Of a stretch of 64,000 nt of DNA, positions 1-8,852 are shown piece after piece. Where the stretch lies: assembly GCF_000747525.1 (NCBI RefSeq), contig NZ_CP009278.1, forward strand, positions 744,001-808,000. The letters run 5' to 3'. Positions within the stretch are counted from its first letter, which is position 1, and each line of letters begins with the position of its first letter. The notes beneath the pieces are model-generated. The model saw only the letters and a program-made list of their open reading frames with translations. It was not told the DNA's origin and did not search any database. This DNA is from Sphingobacterium sp. ML3W (lineage in GTDB: Bacteria > Bacteroidota > Bacteroidia > Sphingobacteriales > Sphingobacteriaceae). The position numbers were made by a program, and so were the translations under genes.

Positions 1-1035
1 TAGAAGTACCATGGCTAGCTTACTTTGTGGCCATGCGCAGTATCTACTGATTTCGTCAATGCCCACTTGTTGTTTATCTTGGATGAAAAGATAGAGGTAA
101 AGCTGTGCTTCATTGAGCTCTGGAGGCATGAGCGTGAGCTGAATAGCCTCTTTTACTTTTTGATTTTCCCAATTCATGAGGTAGCACAAATCTTTAACAT
201 CTCTGATGAGATGAGCGCGATTGGTTTTGATCAGGTAATTGCATCCGGCAGAATAGGGGCTGTCTATTGCTCCTGGAAATGCACATACATCGCGGTTGTA
301 GCTGTTGGCTATTTCTGCAGTAATAAGTGCTCCTCCTTTTGTGGCGGCTTCTACGACAATAGTGACGTCGGACATACCTGCAATTATGCGGTTGCGCATG
401 GGGAAGTTCTGACGATCTAAATTGCTGTCTGAGGGGAATTCGGTTATTAAGCCCCCTTGTTGTAGCATTGCAGATGCGACTTCTCTATGACTGGCTGGAT
501 AGATACGGTCTAACCCGTGTCCCAATACACCAATTGTGGGTATTTGTTGTTTTAAAGCATTTTTATGGGCCATGATATCGATACCGTAAGCAAGTCCACT
601 GATGATGGTGGTATCTAATGGTTTCAGCTGTTCTAGGAGCATTTCGCAAATATGCCGACCATAGTTTGTTGCATTTCTTGTTCCTACAATACTGACTACT
701 CGTTCTTTATTGAGGTCTGCATTGCCTTTGTAGTATAGGACTAGCGGTGCATCTTCACAATTTTTTAATTTCTGTGGGTAGTCTGGATTTGCAATCCATA
801 ATACTTGGATTTGATGCTTTTTAATAAATGCAATTTCTTTTTCTGTGGCTTTTTGATAGTTTTTACTGGCTATTTCTGCGGCTGTTTTACTATTTACCCC
901 TGGTATTGTTGCTAATGTGCTGGCCTTTGTTTCTAAAATCTCTTGCACAGATCCACACTGAGCGAGTAAAATCCGCGCAGTTTTAGGACCTACTCCCTTG
1001 ATTTTGGTGAGTGCTATTTGATGATAAAAGTTCAT
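1..1035 (-). CDS. dprA: DNA processing protein DprA, 3' end cut by the window
   Basis: DprA protects incoming single-stranded DNA during transformation and loads RecA. I translated 345 codons from the ATG at 1035. An N-terminal helix-hairpin-helix-like stretch (KIKGVGPKTA) leads into the Rossmann-like DNA-binding core, with VGTRNATNYG, SGLAYGID, GHGLDRIYP, ITEFP and the family signature FPMRNRIIAGMS. The last visible residues (QSKLAMVLL) fit the C-terminal winged helix, so only some 20 codons should lie beyond the left edge. The gene is transcribed out of the window. It is complete enough for a firm call; competence of the organism itself is not shown. Confidence 0.95.
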   Translation of the reverse strand, partial: MNFYHQIALTKIKGVGPKTARILLAQCGSVQEILETKASTLATIPGVNSKTAAEIASKNYQKATEKEIAFIKKHQIQVLWIANPDYPQKLKNCEDAPLVLYYKGNADLNKERVVSIVGTRNATNYGRHICEMLLEQLKPLDTTIISGLAYGIDIMAHKNALKQQIPTIGVLGHGLDRIYPASHREVASAMLQQGGLITEFPSDSNLDRQNFPMRNRIIAGMSDVTIVVEAATKGGALITAEIANSYNRDVCAFPGAIDSPYSAGCNYLIKTNRAHLIRDVKDLCYLMNWENQKVKEAIQLTLMPPELNEAQLYLYLFIQDKQQVGIDEISRYCAWPQSKLAMVLL

Positions 1036-1160
1036 AGTTGGTTATTTAAAGATAGTAATATTTTATTGAATTTCAGTTGTTAACGTTTATTTGTTGTTTT
1101 TTTTTTAATGGTTTTGGCAAGAATTTTTGAGGCATTTTTAGAGAATATTGAGATAGCTTG

Positions 1161-1168
1161 TATCTTTG
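1161..1168 (+). promoter_or_regulatory. -7 box (TATCTTTG) of the small gene at 1191
   Basis: This is a perfect match to the Bacteroidetes -7 consensus TAnnTTTG, 22 bases before the ATG at 1191. No good -33 TTTG lies 19-21 bases upstream; a T-run at 1135-1140 is the best candidate. Confidence 0.5.
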
Positions 1169-1190
1169 TACTAAATAAAAAGATTTGACT

Positions 1191-1421
1191 ATGGAAATGA
1201 AAGAACCTTTTGATATAGAAATTGAGGATGTTGTTTATTCTGTTTTCCCTGAGGAGGAAGATACTTACGTTATTTTTAAAGAGGGGGTGGAGTATGTGCA
1301 GATCATTAAGGATACGGAGAGCTTATGGTTAAAAACTAATCCAGAGACGGGTTTGCCGATGTTTGGTATGGATGAAGAGGTGAACGCTATTGGCAAAAAA
1401 ATTATAGAAGAATTGGGTTAA
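1191..1421 (+). CDS. Small acidic protein of unknown function (76 aa)
   Basis: I do not recognise a named domain. The protein is acidic, has no signal peptide or membrane segment, and looks like a compact alpha/beta fold (alternating EDVVYSVFP and DTYVIFK strands, then a C-terminal helix ending KKIIEELG). The ATG at 1191 is preferred to an in-frame TTG six bases upstream. A perfect -7 box 22 bases before it supports expression. The gene diverges from dprA and sits alone between it and a secreted unknown protein. The call as a real gene rests on the promoter, the low-complexity-free composition and the spacing. Confidence 0.7.
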   Translation: MEMKEPFDIEIEDVVYSVFPEEEDTYVIFKEGVEYVQIIKDTESLWLKTNPETGLPMFGMDEEVNAIGKKIIEELG

Positions 1422-1510
1422 TTTTTTAAGATCGATAGACAGTTAAACAAAGTTAAAATCTTGTGTTGCGTTTCTTTTGTTGTTATGTTTAAATAACCAA
1501 ATTATAAGAA

Positions 1511-2116
1511 ATGAATCCAGGCCGTTTACTTTTTTTGCTGTCTATCTGTCTCGTTTTGTTTTTTAGCAGGGCGAAATCTTCATCTGCTCGTATAGCTCTT
1601 TACATTCAGGATACCAGTCGTCGGGACAAAAAGTTGGTTAACTTTGATACGACTAAAATGGATACTGCGCTAGTCGTTGGTGAAAAATTGTCGGCGGAAG
1701 AAAAGATGGCGGAAAAGCAAGTCGCATATAAGTCGATTTATTTTTGGGGAGATACCAAAAATATGGTCACCTTACCACATCAGGGTGGTCTCGCAATTAA
1801 TCTCAATAAGTTATATAATCTGTTGAGCAGGCAGGGTAGAGCATCGCGACGACTTCAGCGGCAGTTCGAACGGGAGTTTGAACAAGATAAGGTATTAGCG
1901 CAATGGAATGCCCTATCCGAGGCGTATACTCCTTTAACGGGAGACTCGTTGATAAAATTTCGTATTTACTATCAACCTTCTTACAAATGGTTACGGCATT
2001 CAGACCATTATGATCAAATTGCTTATGTACAAAATAATTTAAAAAACTATCTGGATTCTGTTGTAATCATCCACCAACGTTTGAGTCTCCCCAAATTGGA
2101 AATCTTAAATCCCTAA
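1511..2116 (+). CDS. Secreted protein of unknown function (201 aa)
   Basis: An N-terminal hydrophobic segment (about residues 5-20, followed by RAKSSSA) is a likely signal peptide or anchor. The mature part has a basic helical stretch rich in R and Q (about residues 110-130, RRLQRQFEREFEQ) and a C-terminal region with several aromatic residues. I do not recognise the family. The gene converges on rsmG with a single base between the two stop codons and no room for a terminator, so the ends of the two mRNAs are expected to overlap. Function is unknown. Confidence 0.75.
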   Translation: MNPGRLLFLLSICLVLFFSRAKSSSARIALYIQDTSRRDKKLVNFDTTKMDTALVVGEKLSAEEKMAEKQVAYKSIYFWGDTKNMVTLPHQGGLAINLNKLYNLLSRQGRASRRLQRQFEREFEQDKVLAQWNALSEAYTPLTGDSLIKFRIYYQPSYKWLRHSDHYDQIAYVQNNLKNYLDSVVIIHQRLSLPKLEILNP

Positions 2117-2117
2117 A

Positions 2118-2753
2118 TTACATAGGGACATAAACGACATATTTTGTTTCAAAGAAATCTTCTTTGAAGTAATCTGATAAGGGATGCAATTCCGCTTTTA
2201 AGCGTGATTCTTTAATCTCTTCTTTTAAATCGCCACCTTTGAGGTATAGGATACCGTTAGGGACTCCATTTTTATCTTGTTTGAGAAACTTGTTGCGTAT
2301 CCAAGGTGCAAAATCTGCTAATCGTGTTACTGCTCGTGATACGACAAAATCGTATTTATCATCTAACTGTTCTGCACGGATGTGATCGGCTTCTACATTC
2401 TTTAACCCCAATGCTGCTGCAATTTCGCGTACGACTTTTATCTTTTTTCCTATGGAGTCTACTAAGTGAAAGTGGACTTCTGGAAATAGTATAGCGAGTG
2501 GAATCCCTGGAAATCCACCTCCTGTGCCTACGTCTAAGATACGTGTGCCTGGTGCAAATGTCATCGCATACTTAGCGATGCCCAGTGAATGTAACACATG
2601 GTGCAAATAAAGGCTTTCCACGTCTTTGCGTGAAATGACATTGATCTGGTTATTCCAGAATGGATATAGCTCTGCTAGTTGTGCAAACTGGGTTTTCTGA
2701 ACTTCTGTTAAGTTCGGAAAATATTGATATATGATATCTACTGTAGGATTCAA
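2118..2753 (-). CDS. rsmG: 16S rRNA (guanine-527-N7)-methyltransferase RsmG
   Basis: RsmG methylates N7 of G527 in 16S rRNA using S-adenosylmethionine; loss gives low-level streptomycin resistance in other bacteria. The SAM-binding motif DVGTGGGFPGIPLAI and the following HLVDSIGKKIKVV segment are characteristic, and 211 residues is the normal size. The start is read as TTG at 2753, because no in-frame ATG or GTG lies nearby upstream and the next internal Met would remove most of the N-terminal domain. It is the second of two minus-strand genes, 22 bases after the glycosyltransferase, probably in one transcript. Confidence 0.95.
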   Translation of the reverse strand: MNPTVDIIYQYFPNLTEVQKTQFAQLAELYPFWNNQINVISRKDVESLYLHHVLHSLGIAKYAMTFAPGTRILDVGTGGGFPGIPLAILFPEVHFHLVDSIGKKIKVVREIAAALGLKNVEADHIRAEQLDDKYDFVVSRAVTRLADFAPWIRNKFLKQDKNGVPNGILYLKGGDLKEEIKESRLKAELHPLSDYFKEDFFETKYVVYVPM

Positions 2754-2775
2754 AGCGAAAGTTTTAAAATGAATA

Positions 2776-3921
2776 TTATTTCCAGCTAATGGATTTCTTT
2801 TTTCGGTTAAATAAACCGTTGGTACAAATATAGAAATAGTAGATGATGTCTAATAATGGTAACCACCAAATGAGATCAAAAACTGCTAATTTCTTATAAA
2901 TGGAGCTAAAAGTGATAAGCTGTGCAAGTAAGCGAATGAGGTAAGCTGCTACTGGCACATACCAGTAATTGGGGAATAATATTGCTGTTATGATGATAGC
3001 GCAATAAAACATAAAAGAAGTAATCAGTTGGATACCGAGCATACGTTGATGCTTTTTCTTGTAGATAACGGAAGCACCGGAATGTCTTGCTTTTTGCTTA
3101 TAGTAGCTTTTCCATGTTGTTTTGGGTTCGGAGTATACGATAGCATCCGGATGGATGGATATAATGGTATTGCTCTTGGTAGCATTTTGATTGACAAAAA
3201 GGTCATCATCTCCCGATTTGATATGCATATGGGAAGCAAACCCCTTATTGCGAAAGAATAAGGATTTCGTATATCCCATATTTCTTCCAACAGCCATATA
3301 AGCGTCTTTTTTTAAGGCATACGAGAGGTAGCTCATGGCCGTGTGTGTGGTTTCAAAACGGATGAGCTTGTTTAAAAATCCTTTATATTTGAAATAGGGA
3401 GAATAGCCGATCACAATCTCCTTATCTGGTTGACTTAATGCGCCAACAATTTCTTTTAACCAATTGTTGGAGTTTGGATTGCAGTCAGCATCTGTAAAGA
3501 CCAACTTTTCATGTTTAGCGGATTTGATACCGAGTGAGACTGCGAACTTCTTGCCATGTTTAAGACGTATATGTTCTTTTATATCGACAACACGTAAGTG
3601 ATTATATTTTGATTCAAAATCTTTTAGAACCCACCTGGTTTCATCGGTAGAGTAATCGTTGACAACAATAACTTCAAAATCAGGGTAATCTTGTTCTAAA
3701 ATAGAGGTTAGAAACTGTTTGAGGTTTTCCTGTTCGTTATGTGCACATATAATGACCGATATAGGGTCTACTGTCTCTTGTTGTTGATAGGATTGTACTT
3801 GGTGTCGACTTAATTTTCCATATACAACTATAATATAGTACAATTGGAAGAGCAACAATAGTGCAATGATGCCAAGGGCGATGTAAGGGTAATAGAGGGC
3901 GTATTGTTGTACGATGGTCAT
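2776..3921 (-). CDS. Family 2 glycosyltransferase, membrane-anchored
   Basis: This is a processive-type GT-A glycosyltransferase that transfers a sugar from a nucleotide donor; donor and acceptor cannot be read from the sequence. A membrane segment lies near residues 10-35. The catalytic domain follows with ISVIICAHNEQENL, VIVVNDYSTDET, the DxD-type FTDADCNP, a GDDDLFVN acceptor-site motif and a QKARH motif resembling Q/RxxRW. Two or three hydrophobic segments follow before a basic C-terminus (NRKKKSISWK). The ATG at 3921 is chosen over an in-frame TTG at 3930, because the TTG overlaps a perfect -7 box at 3928-3935. That leaves six bases between box and ATG. Confidence 0.85.
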   Translation of the reverse strand: MTIVQQYALYYPYIALGIIALLLLFQLYYIIVVYGKLSRHQVQSYQQQETVDPISVIICAHNEQENLKQFLTSILEQDYPDFEVIVVNDYSTDETRWVLKDFESKYNHLRVVDIKEHIRLKHGKKFAVSLGIKSAKHEKLVFTDADCNPNSNNWLKEIVGALSQPDKEIVIGYSPYFKYKGFLNKLIRFETTHTAMSYLSYALKKDAYMAVGRNMGYTKSLFFRNKGFASHMHIKSGDDDLFVNQNATKSNTIISIHPDAIVYSEPKTTWKSYYKQKARHSGASVIYKKKHQRMLGIQLITSFMFYCAIIITAILFPNYWYVPVAAYLIRLLAQLITFSSIYKKLAVFDLIWWLPLLDIIYYFYICTNGLFNRKKKSISWK

Positions 3922-3927
3922 ATGTTG

Positions 3928-3935
3928 CAAAGATA
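3928..3935 (-). promoter_or_regulatory. -7 box (TATCTTTG) just before the glycosyltransferase ATG
   Basis: Read on the minus strand this is TATCTTTG, six bases before the ATG at 3921. Transcription should begin at or very near the start codon. No -33 element is obvious. Confidence 0.55.
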
Positions 3936-4027
3936 GTATGTTCGAAGGATATTTGTTTTATTATTGTTTTTTGTAGCATAAATGTTAAAATGTTGTGAAA
4001 GGTCAATCTTTGCATTGGTTTTTATAG

Positions 4028-4035
4028 TATTTTTG
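4028..4035 (+). promoter_or_regulatory. -7 box (TATTTTTG) upstream of tgt
   Basis: This match to TAnnTTTG lies about 90 bases before the tgt ATG. A TTTG at 4009-4012 is only 15 bases upstream, closer than the usual 19-21, so the -33 is uncertain. Confidence 0.4.
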
Positions 4036-4125
4036 CAGAGATTTTTGAAAAAAGCAAGTCGGGGAATTTGTTTTCTGAAACTTTAAGAATCATCAAATTA
4101 GACTCCCCAAAAAAATAAATATTTA

Positions 4126-5256
4126 ATGAAATTCACCCTTCAAGTACAAGATAAATTTTCGAAAGCGCGTGCAGGTGTTGTTGAGACTGCTCACGGAAAA
4201 ATTCAAACGCCTATTTTCATGCCTGTTGGTACCGCCGGTACGGTTAAAGGTATTCATCAACATGAATTAAAGAATGATATTGAGGCTCAAATAATATTGG
4301 GTAATACCTATCACCTGTACTTAAGACCGGGATTGGATGTTTTGAATAAAGCTGGAGGACTTCATAAGTTTATCGGTTGGGATCAACCGATTTTAACGGA
4401 TTCAGGAGGCTATCAGGTGTACTCTTTATCTGACAACCGTAAGATAAAGGAAGAAGGGGTTACTTTTCGTTCGCATATAGACGGCTCTAAGCATTTGTTT
4501 ACGCCAGAGAATGTGATGGATACCCAACGTGTCATCGGTGCAGATATTATTATGGCATTTGATGAGTGTACGCCATACCCATGTGATTATGGTTATGCGC
4601 GACGTTCGATTGAAATGACGCATCGTTGGTTGAAGAGGTGTTGTGACCGTTTTGATAGTACAGAGCCTTTATATGGTTATGACCAGACGTTATTCCCAAT
4701 TGTTCAAGGGTCTGTTTATAAAGATTTACGAGAAAGATCTGCTGAGAAAATTGCTTCTTTCAATCGTGAAGGAAATGCGATCGGAGGCTTATCTGTTGGT
4801 GAACCGGCAGAGGATATGTATGCGATGACAGAAGTTGTCTGTAATATCCTTCCAGAAGATAAACCGCGATATTTGATGGGAGTGGGTACACCGATTAATT
4901 TATTGGAAAATATCGCACTGGGTATCGATATGTTTGATTGTGTGATGCCTACACGTAATGCACGTAATGGCATGTTATTTACACGTCATGGCACCATTAA
5001 TATCAAGAATGAAAAATGGAAAGATGATTTTTCTCCGATTGATCCTGATAGTGATCTTTTTGCAGATCAGGTATATACAAAAGCTTATTTGCGTCATTTA
5101 ATTCGTTCTCAAGAACTTTTAGGTGCACAAATTGCTTCTTTACATAACTTACACTTCTATTTGTGGTTGGTGAAGGAAGCACGTGAGAAAATTGTAGATG
5201 GTACATTCTACGATTGGAAAAATAAAATGGTAAAGGTTTTGGGTCAACGTTTGTAA
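4126..5256 (+). CDS. tgt: Queuine tRNA-ribosyltransferase (TGT)
   Basis: TGT exchanges G34 for the preQ1 base in GUN-anticodon tRNAs, on the pathway to queuosine. The TIM-barrel family marks are present: TDSGGYQVYSL with the general-base Asp near residue 92, GGLSVGEP, and the nucleophile in MFDCVMPTRNARNG (Asp near 271). Length (376 aa) is normal. The zinc site is altered: where classical enzymes have CxCxxC before the YLRHL motif, this protein reads SDLFADQ (309-315), so all three cysteines are absent while the later His (HNLHF) remains. An LptF/LptG permease follows after 22 bases, probably cotranscribed. Confidence 0.97.
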   Translation: MKFTLQVQDKFSKARAGVVETAHGKIQTPIFMPVGTAGTVKGIHQHELKNDIEAQIILGNTYHLYLRPGLDVLNKAGGLHKFIGWDQPILTDSGGYQVYSLSDNRKIKEEGVTFRSHIDGSKHLFTPENVMDTQRVIGADIIMAFDECTPYPCDYGYARRSIEMTHRWLKRCCDRFDSTEPLYGYDQTLFPIVQGSVYKDLRERSAEKIASFNREGNAIGGLSVGEPAEDMYAMTEVVCNILPEDKPRYLMGVGTPINLLENIALGIDMFDCVMPTRNARNGMLFTRHGTINIKNEKWKDDFSPIDPDSDLFADQVYTKAYLRHLIRSQELLGAQIASLHNLHFYLWLVKEAREKIVDGTFYDWKNKMVKVLGQRL

Positions 5257-5278
5257 TTTTTTGCATCTTAGTAACATT

Positions 5279-6358
5279 ATGTTTTCTATCATTGATCGTT
5301 ATATTATTAAAAAGTACTTGAGCACATTTGTGTTCACGATGGCTATTTTTACAGTTGTCATGGTTATTTTTGATATTTCAGAGCGGTTGGACGATTTCTT
5401 GAAGTATAATGCTCCTATGGACAAGATCATATTTGAATATTATGCGGGATTCATTCCGTTTTATTTGAATTTCTTGTGTCCTTTAATCAACTTTATCGCT
5501 GTCATTTTCTTTACTTCGAAGATGGCCGATCAAACGGAAATTGTCCCCATATTAAGTGCTGGATATAGTTTTAATCGTCTTCTAAGGCCGTATGCGTTCT
5601 CTGCAACCTTAATATTTGCGGTTTCTTTTATTTTTAATCTCTACATTATTCCGAAAACGAATAGAATTAAGATTGGATTTGAGAATATCTATGTGAAACC
5701 ACTTAAAGATAATACCAAGATTTCTACGCATATGCAGATTGATAAAAACAGTTATGTGTATATAGACAATTTTGATAATAATTCGAAGGTTGGCTATAAG
5801 TTTGTCTTAGAGAAGTTTAAGGGCGATACCTTGTTGGAAAAGATGATCGCTGAACGTATTACTTGGGATTCTGTGTCGACGAAATGGAAAATACACGATT
5901 ATACAAATCGGGTTATTAATGGTCTTCATGAACGGATGGATAAAGGGGTCGTAAAAGATACGACCTTGGATATGAAACCAAGCGATTTCGAACTGTACGA
6001 TAATATTTTTACAGCAATGGATACCAAGGAGCTGAATGAGCGCATCTATAAAGAAGAGATCAGGGGGACAGGGATGATGACGGACCTTAAGTTGGAAAAG
6101 TATAAGCGGTATGTTTATCCTTTTTCGGCATTTGTATTGACGCTGATGGGGGTAGCATTGTCTTCTAAAAAAGTAAGAGGGGGTATTGGTTTGAGTCTAG
6201 GGATTGGTATTGGTTTGAGTTTTACCTATATCGTTTTTATCCAGTTTGCCAATATGTTCTCGTTAAAGGGTGGGCTTCCACCTTTGATTGCGGTATTAAT
6301 TCCCAATGTAACATTTTTAATTATTGCAATCTATTTGGCGATTAGAGCGCCAAAATAA
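5279..6358 (+). CDS. LptF/LptG family permease (YjgP/YjgQ)
   Basis: Members form the inner-membrane part of the LptB2FG ABC machine, which extracts lipopolysaccharide and passes it to the periplasmic bridge. The protein has 359 residues. It starts with a conserved MFSIIDRYIIKKYL segment, then a cluster of membrane helices (roughly 13-35, 55-80, 95-120), a long soluble periplasmic region (about 125-260) and three helices at the C-terminus. The ATG at 5279 is preferred to an in-frame TTG at 5261. Whether it is LptF or LptG cannot be decided from one sequence. Neighbours are tgt upstream and an EamA transporter 12 bases downstream. Confidence 0.88.
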   Translation: MFSIIDRYIIKKYLSTFVFTMAIFTVVMVIFDISERLDDFLKYNAPMDKIIFEYYAGFIPFYLNFLCPLINFIAVIFFTSKMADQTEIVPILSAGYSFNRLLRPYAFSATLIFAVSFIFNLYIIPKTNRIKIGFENIYVKPLKDNTKISTHMQIDKNSYVYIDNFDNNSKVGYKFVLEKFKGDTLLEKMIAERITWDSVSTKWKIHDYTNRVINGLHERMDKGVVKDTTLDMKPSDFELYDNIFTAMDTKELNERIYKEEIRGTGMMTDLKLEKYKRYVYPFSAFVLTLMGVALSSKKVRGGIGLSLGIGIGLSFTYIVFIQFANMFSLKGGLPPLIAVLIPNVTFLIIAIYLAIRAPK

Positions 6359-6370
6359 ATATTTCCACTG

Positions 6371-7282
6371 ATGTCTAAAATAAAAATTAATCAGAATGTT
6401 CTTATTCTGCATTTAACGATTCTGATATGGGGCTTTACCGGTATTTTGGGGAATTTAATTTCGATTTCTGCGATACATCTTGTTTGGTATCGGGTTGCCA
6501 TTGCGGCGATTTCCCTATTTATATATCTTATTGTAAGTAAGCAACAAATCCGTGTGACGCGCAGAGACTTGCTCTCCTTTACTATGGTTGGGGGGATAGT
6601 AGGTCTGCACTGGGTCTTGTTTTTTTATGCGATAAAAATATCGACAGTATCAGTGGCTTTGGTCACTTTGTCTTCCCTCACGCTGTATACTTCTATTTTG
6701 GAACCTCTTATCAATAAGCAAAAGATAGCGATGATGGATATGGTTGTCGGTATTGTGATTATAATGGGAATCTATATGATATTCCAATTTGAATCGAATT
6801 ATATCGAGGGTATTATTGCGGGTCTGTCCTGTGCATTTTGTGCGAGTATTTTTTCTATTGCAAACTCAAGGATGGTAAAAAAATCGAGTGCTACCTTAAT
6901 CACTTTTTATGAAATGGTGGGTGCTTTCTTTTGGGTATCTCTATTCATGGTTTTTAGTGGAGACTTCAATGAGCAGATGGCATTGAATCAATCGGATCTC
7001 ATCTATTTATTGATTTTAGGTGTTCTATGTACTGCTGTTGCGTATGTGTTAGGTGTTGCGGTGATGAAAGAATTGAGTGCTTTTACGGTTGCGCTAACCA
7101 CTAACTTGGAGCCTGTATATGGTATTCTGTTGGCGATGCTCATCTTTGGACAGAAGGAAACAATGAGTCTGGGATTCTATGGTGGCGCTGCTATTGTTTT
7201 GGGTGCGGTATTCTTTTATCCTTATCTGAAGACAAAAATTGAAAAACGGAAACAGGATTTGATTATTAGAAAGATTTATTAG
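6371..7282 (+). CDS. EamA-family (DMT) transporter
   Basis: This is a drug/metabolite-type inner-membrane transporter of 303 residues with about ten hydrophobic segments arranged as two EamA repeats. The first repeat opens with LHLTILIWGFTGILGNL; the second contains the family-like segment LTTNLEPVYGILLAML. Substrate cannot be inferred; relatives export amino acids, metabolites or drugs. It lies 12 bases after the LptF/LptG gene and is the last gene before a strong two-sided hairpin at 7326-7360. Confidence 0.88.
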   Translation: MSKIKINQNVLILHLTILIWGFTGILGNLISISAIHLVWYRVAIAAISLFIYLIVSKQQIRVTRRDLLSFTMVGGIVGLHWVLFFYAIKISTVSVALVTLSSLTLYTSILEPLINKQKIAMMDMVVGIVIIMGIYMIFQFESNYIEGIIAGLSCAFCASIFSIANSRMVKKSSATLITFYEMVGAFFWVSLFMVFSGDFNEQMALNQSDLIYLLILGVLCTAVAYVLGVAVMKELSAFTVALTTNLEPVYGILLAMLIFGQKETMSLGFYGGAAIVLGAVFFYPYLKTKIEKRKQDLIIRKIY

Positions 7283-7325
7283 TATGGTAAAACGCAGCTG
7301 ACTTTGCGTTATATTTTCTTCAATG

Positions 7326-7360
7326 AATAAGCCTCGTAAATATACTTTACGAGGCTTATT
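7326..7360. terminator. Bidirectional terminator between the EamA gene and gltD
   Basis: Two perfect 15-base arms (7326-7340 and 7346-7360) enclose a five-base loop, with T-rich flanks on both strands. It serves the plus-strand operon and the convergent gltBD transcript. Confidence 0.85.
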
Positions 7361-7379
7361 TATTTTTAATAACTGGTAT

Positions 7380-8837
7380 TTACGAGAATTGATGGATCAT
7401 TTCTTTGCTTTCAAGTTCGGATACTCCCATGAGAAATTCATCGACTTTTCGGGCGCATTCACGACCTTCTGCTATCGCCCATACGACTAATGATTGCCCT
7501 TTTCTACAATCTCCGGCGGTGAAAATATGATCGACCGAGGTTTTAAAGGCTTTATCTGTTGCTATGATATGACCATGGATATCGACTTGAACACCTAATT
7601 TTTCTGGTAATTGTTGTTCTGTATGTTGATAACCAACAGCTAGTAGCACCAAATCTGCCGGAATTTCTTTTGGTTCGGATTTACTTATCTGGGTTTTTCG
7701 TCCATAATCATCCACTTCATATTCGACTTCTATGATTTGTACAGTTTTGACATTCCCATTTTCATCACCAATAAATGCTTTTGTTTCTGTTGCCCAGAGG
7801 CGCTCGCATCCCTCTTCTTGAGAAGAGGTCGTATTGAACGTGATTTTATCCATTGGCCAAGGGTTGTTTTTCAATCTTTGTTTTGCAGGGATGGGTTTGC
7901 GGGCGATCTGTCTGATGCTTTTGGCTTGTTGACGATTGGCCGTTCCGATGCAATCTGACCCTGTGTCACCATCACCAACAACGACAACATGCTTACCAGT
8001 TGTCATGATTTGAAACTCATGATCTTCAATTCCACTTACTTTCTTATTTTGCTGTTTTAAGAAATCCATTGCAAAATGAATACCTTTTAAGTCTTTTCCG
8101 GGGATATCGAGCTGCCAGGGCACAGTAGATCCTGTGGCTATAATAACAGCATCATAGGCCAGCAATTCGTGGATAGGAATATTTTTTCCGACTTCAGCAT
8201 TTACCTTAAACAAGATACCTGATGCTTGCATGATGGAAATTCGTCTATCGATAATTTTTTTATCCAATTTAAAATCAGGGATACCATAGCGTAATAAACC
8301 GCCTACTTGATCATCGCGTTCAAACACCACCACATCATGTCCGGCCTTATTCAATTGTGCTGCGGCTGCTAATCCTGCAGGGCCAGAACCGATTATAGCG
8401 ATTTTTTTATTCGTTTTAATATAATTTTTATGTGGTTTTACGTAGCCTTTGTTAAAGGCGATTTCGATAATATGCTTTTCAATCTCTTCAATGGCAACAG
8501 GTGAACTATGAATGCCGAGAACGCAGGCAGACTCGCAGGGGGCTGGACAAATTCGTCCCGTAAATTCAGGGAAGTTATTTGTTGAGGAAAGGATATTGTA
8601 GGCATCCTCCCATTTTCCATCGTATACGGCATCGTTAAATTCAGGAATAACATTGCCTAAGGGACAGCCTGAATGACAAAATGGTATACCACAGTCCATG
8701 CAACGTGCTGCTTGTTTATGTAGTTGGCTATCGGAATAGCCTTTGTTAAATTCTTGATAATTTTGTATCCTGCTTGCTACCGGTTCTTTTTGTGGAAGCT
8801 CGCGCGTGTATTCTTTAAATCCTGTTATTTTTCCCAT
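7380..8837 (-). CDS. gltD: Glutamate synthase small (beta) subunit
   Basis: GltD takes electrons from NADPH by FAD and passes them through iron-sulfur clusters to GltB for glutamate synthesis from glutamine and 2-oxoglutarate. The N-terminal cluster cysteines are visible (C46, C49, C54, C58 in CMDCGIPFCHSGC; C97, C101, C105 in CPAPCESAC). The FAD motif IIGSGPAGLAAAA and the NADPH-domain motif VVGDGDTGSDCIGT follow, with the C-terminal FAD contact in FTAGDCRKGQSLVVWAI. Length is 485 aa. It follows gltB by 15 bases and ends just before the terminator at 7326-7360. Confidence 0.97.
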   Translation of the reverse strand: MGKITGFKEYTRELPQKEPVASRIQNYQEFNKGYSDSQLHKQAARCMDCGIPFCHSGCPLGNVIPEFNDAVYDGKWEDAYNILSSTNNFPEFTGRICPAPCESACVLGIHSSPVAIEEIEKHIIEIAFNKGYVKPHKNYIKTNKKIAIIGSGPAGLAAAAQLNKAGHDVVVFERDDQVGGLLRYGIPDFKLDKKIIDRRISIMQASGILFKVNAEVGKNIPIHELLAYDAVIIATGSTVPWQLDIPGKDLKGIHFAMDFLKQQNKKVSGIEDHEFQIMTTGKHVVVVGDGDTGSDCIGTANRQQAKSIRQIARKPIPAKQRLKNNPWPMDKITFNTTSSQEEGCERLWATETKAFIGDENGNVKTVQIIEVEYEVDDYGRKTQISKSEPKEIPADLVLLAVGYQHTEQQLPEKLGVQVDIHGHIIATDKAFKTSVDHIFTAGDCRKGQSLVVWAIAEGRECARKVDEFLMGVSELESKEMIHQFS

Positions 8838-8852
8838 GATTTTTCCTCCTGA

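Noticed and set aside
25..420. Plus-strand frame of 131 codons
   Set aside because: It lies entirely opposite dprA, whose motifs are clear; no promoter or domain.
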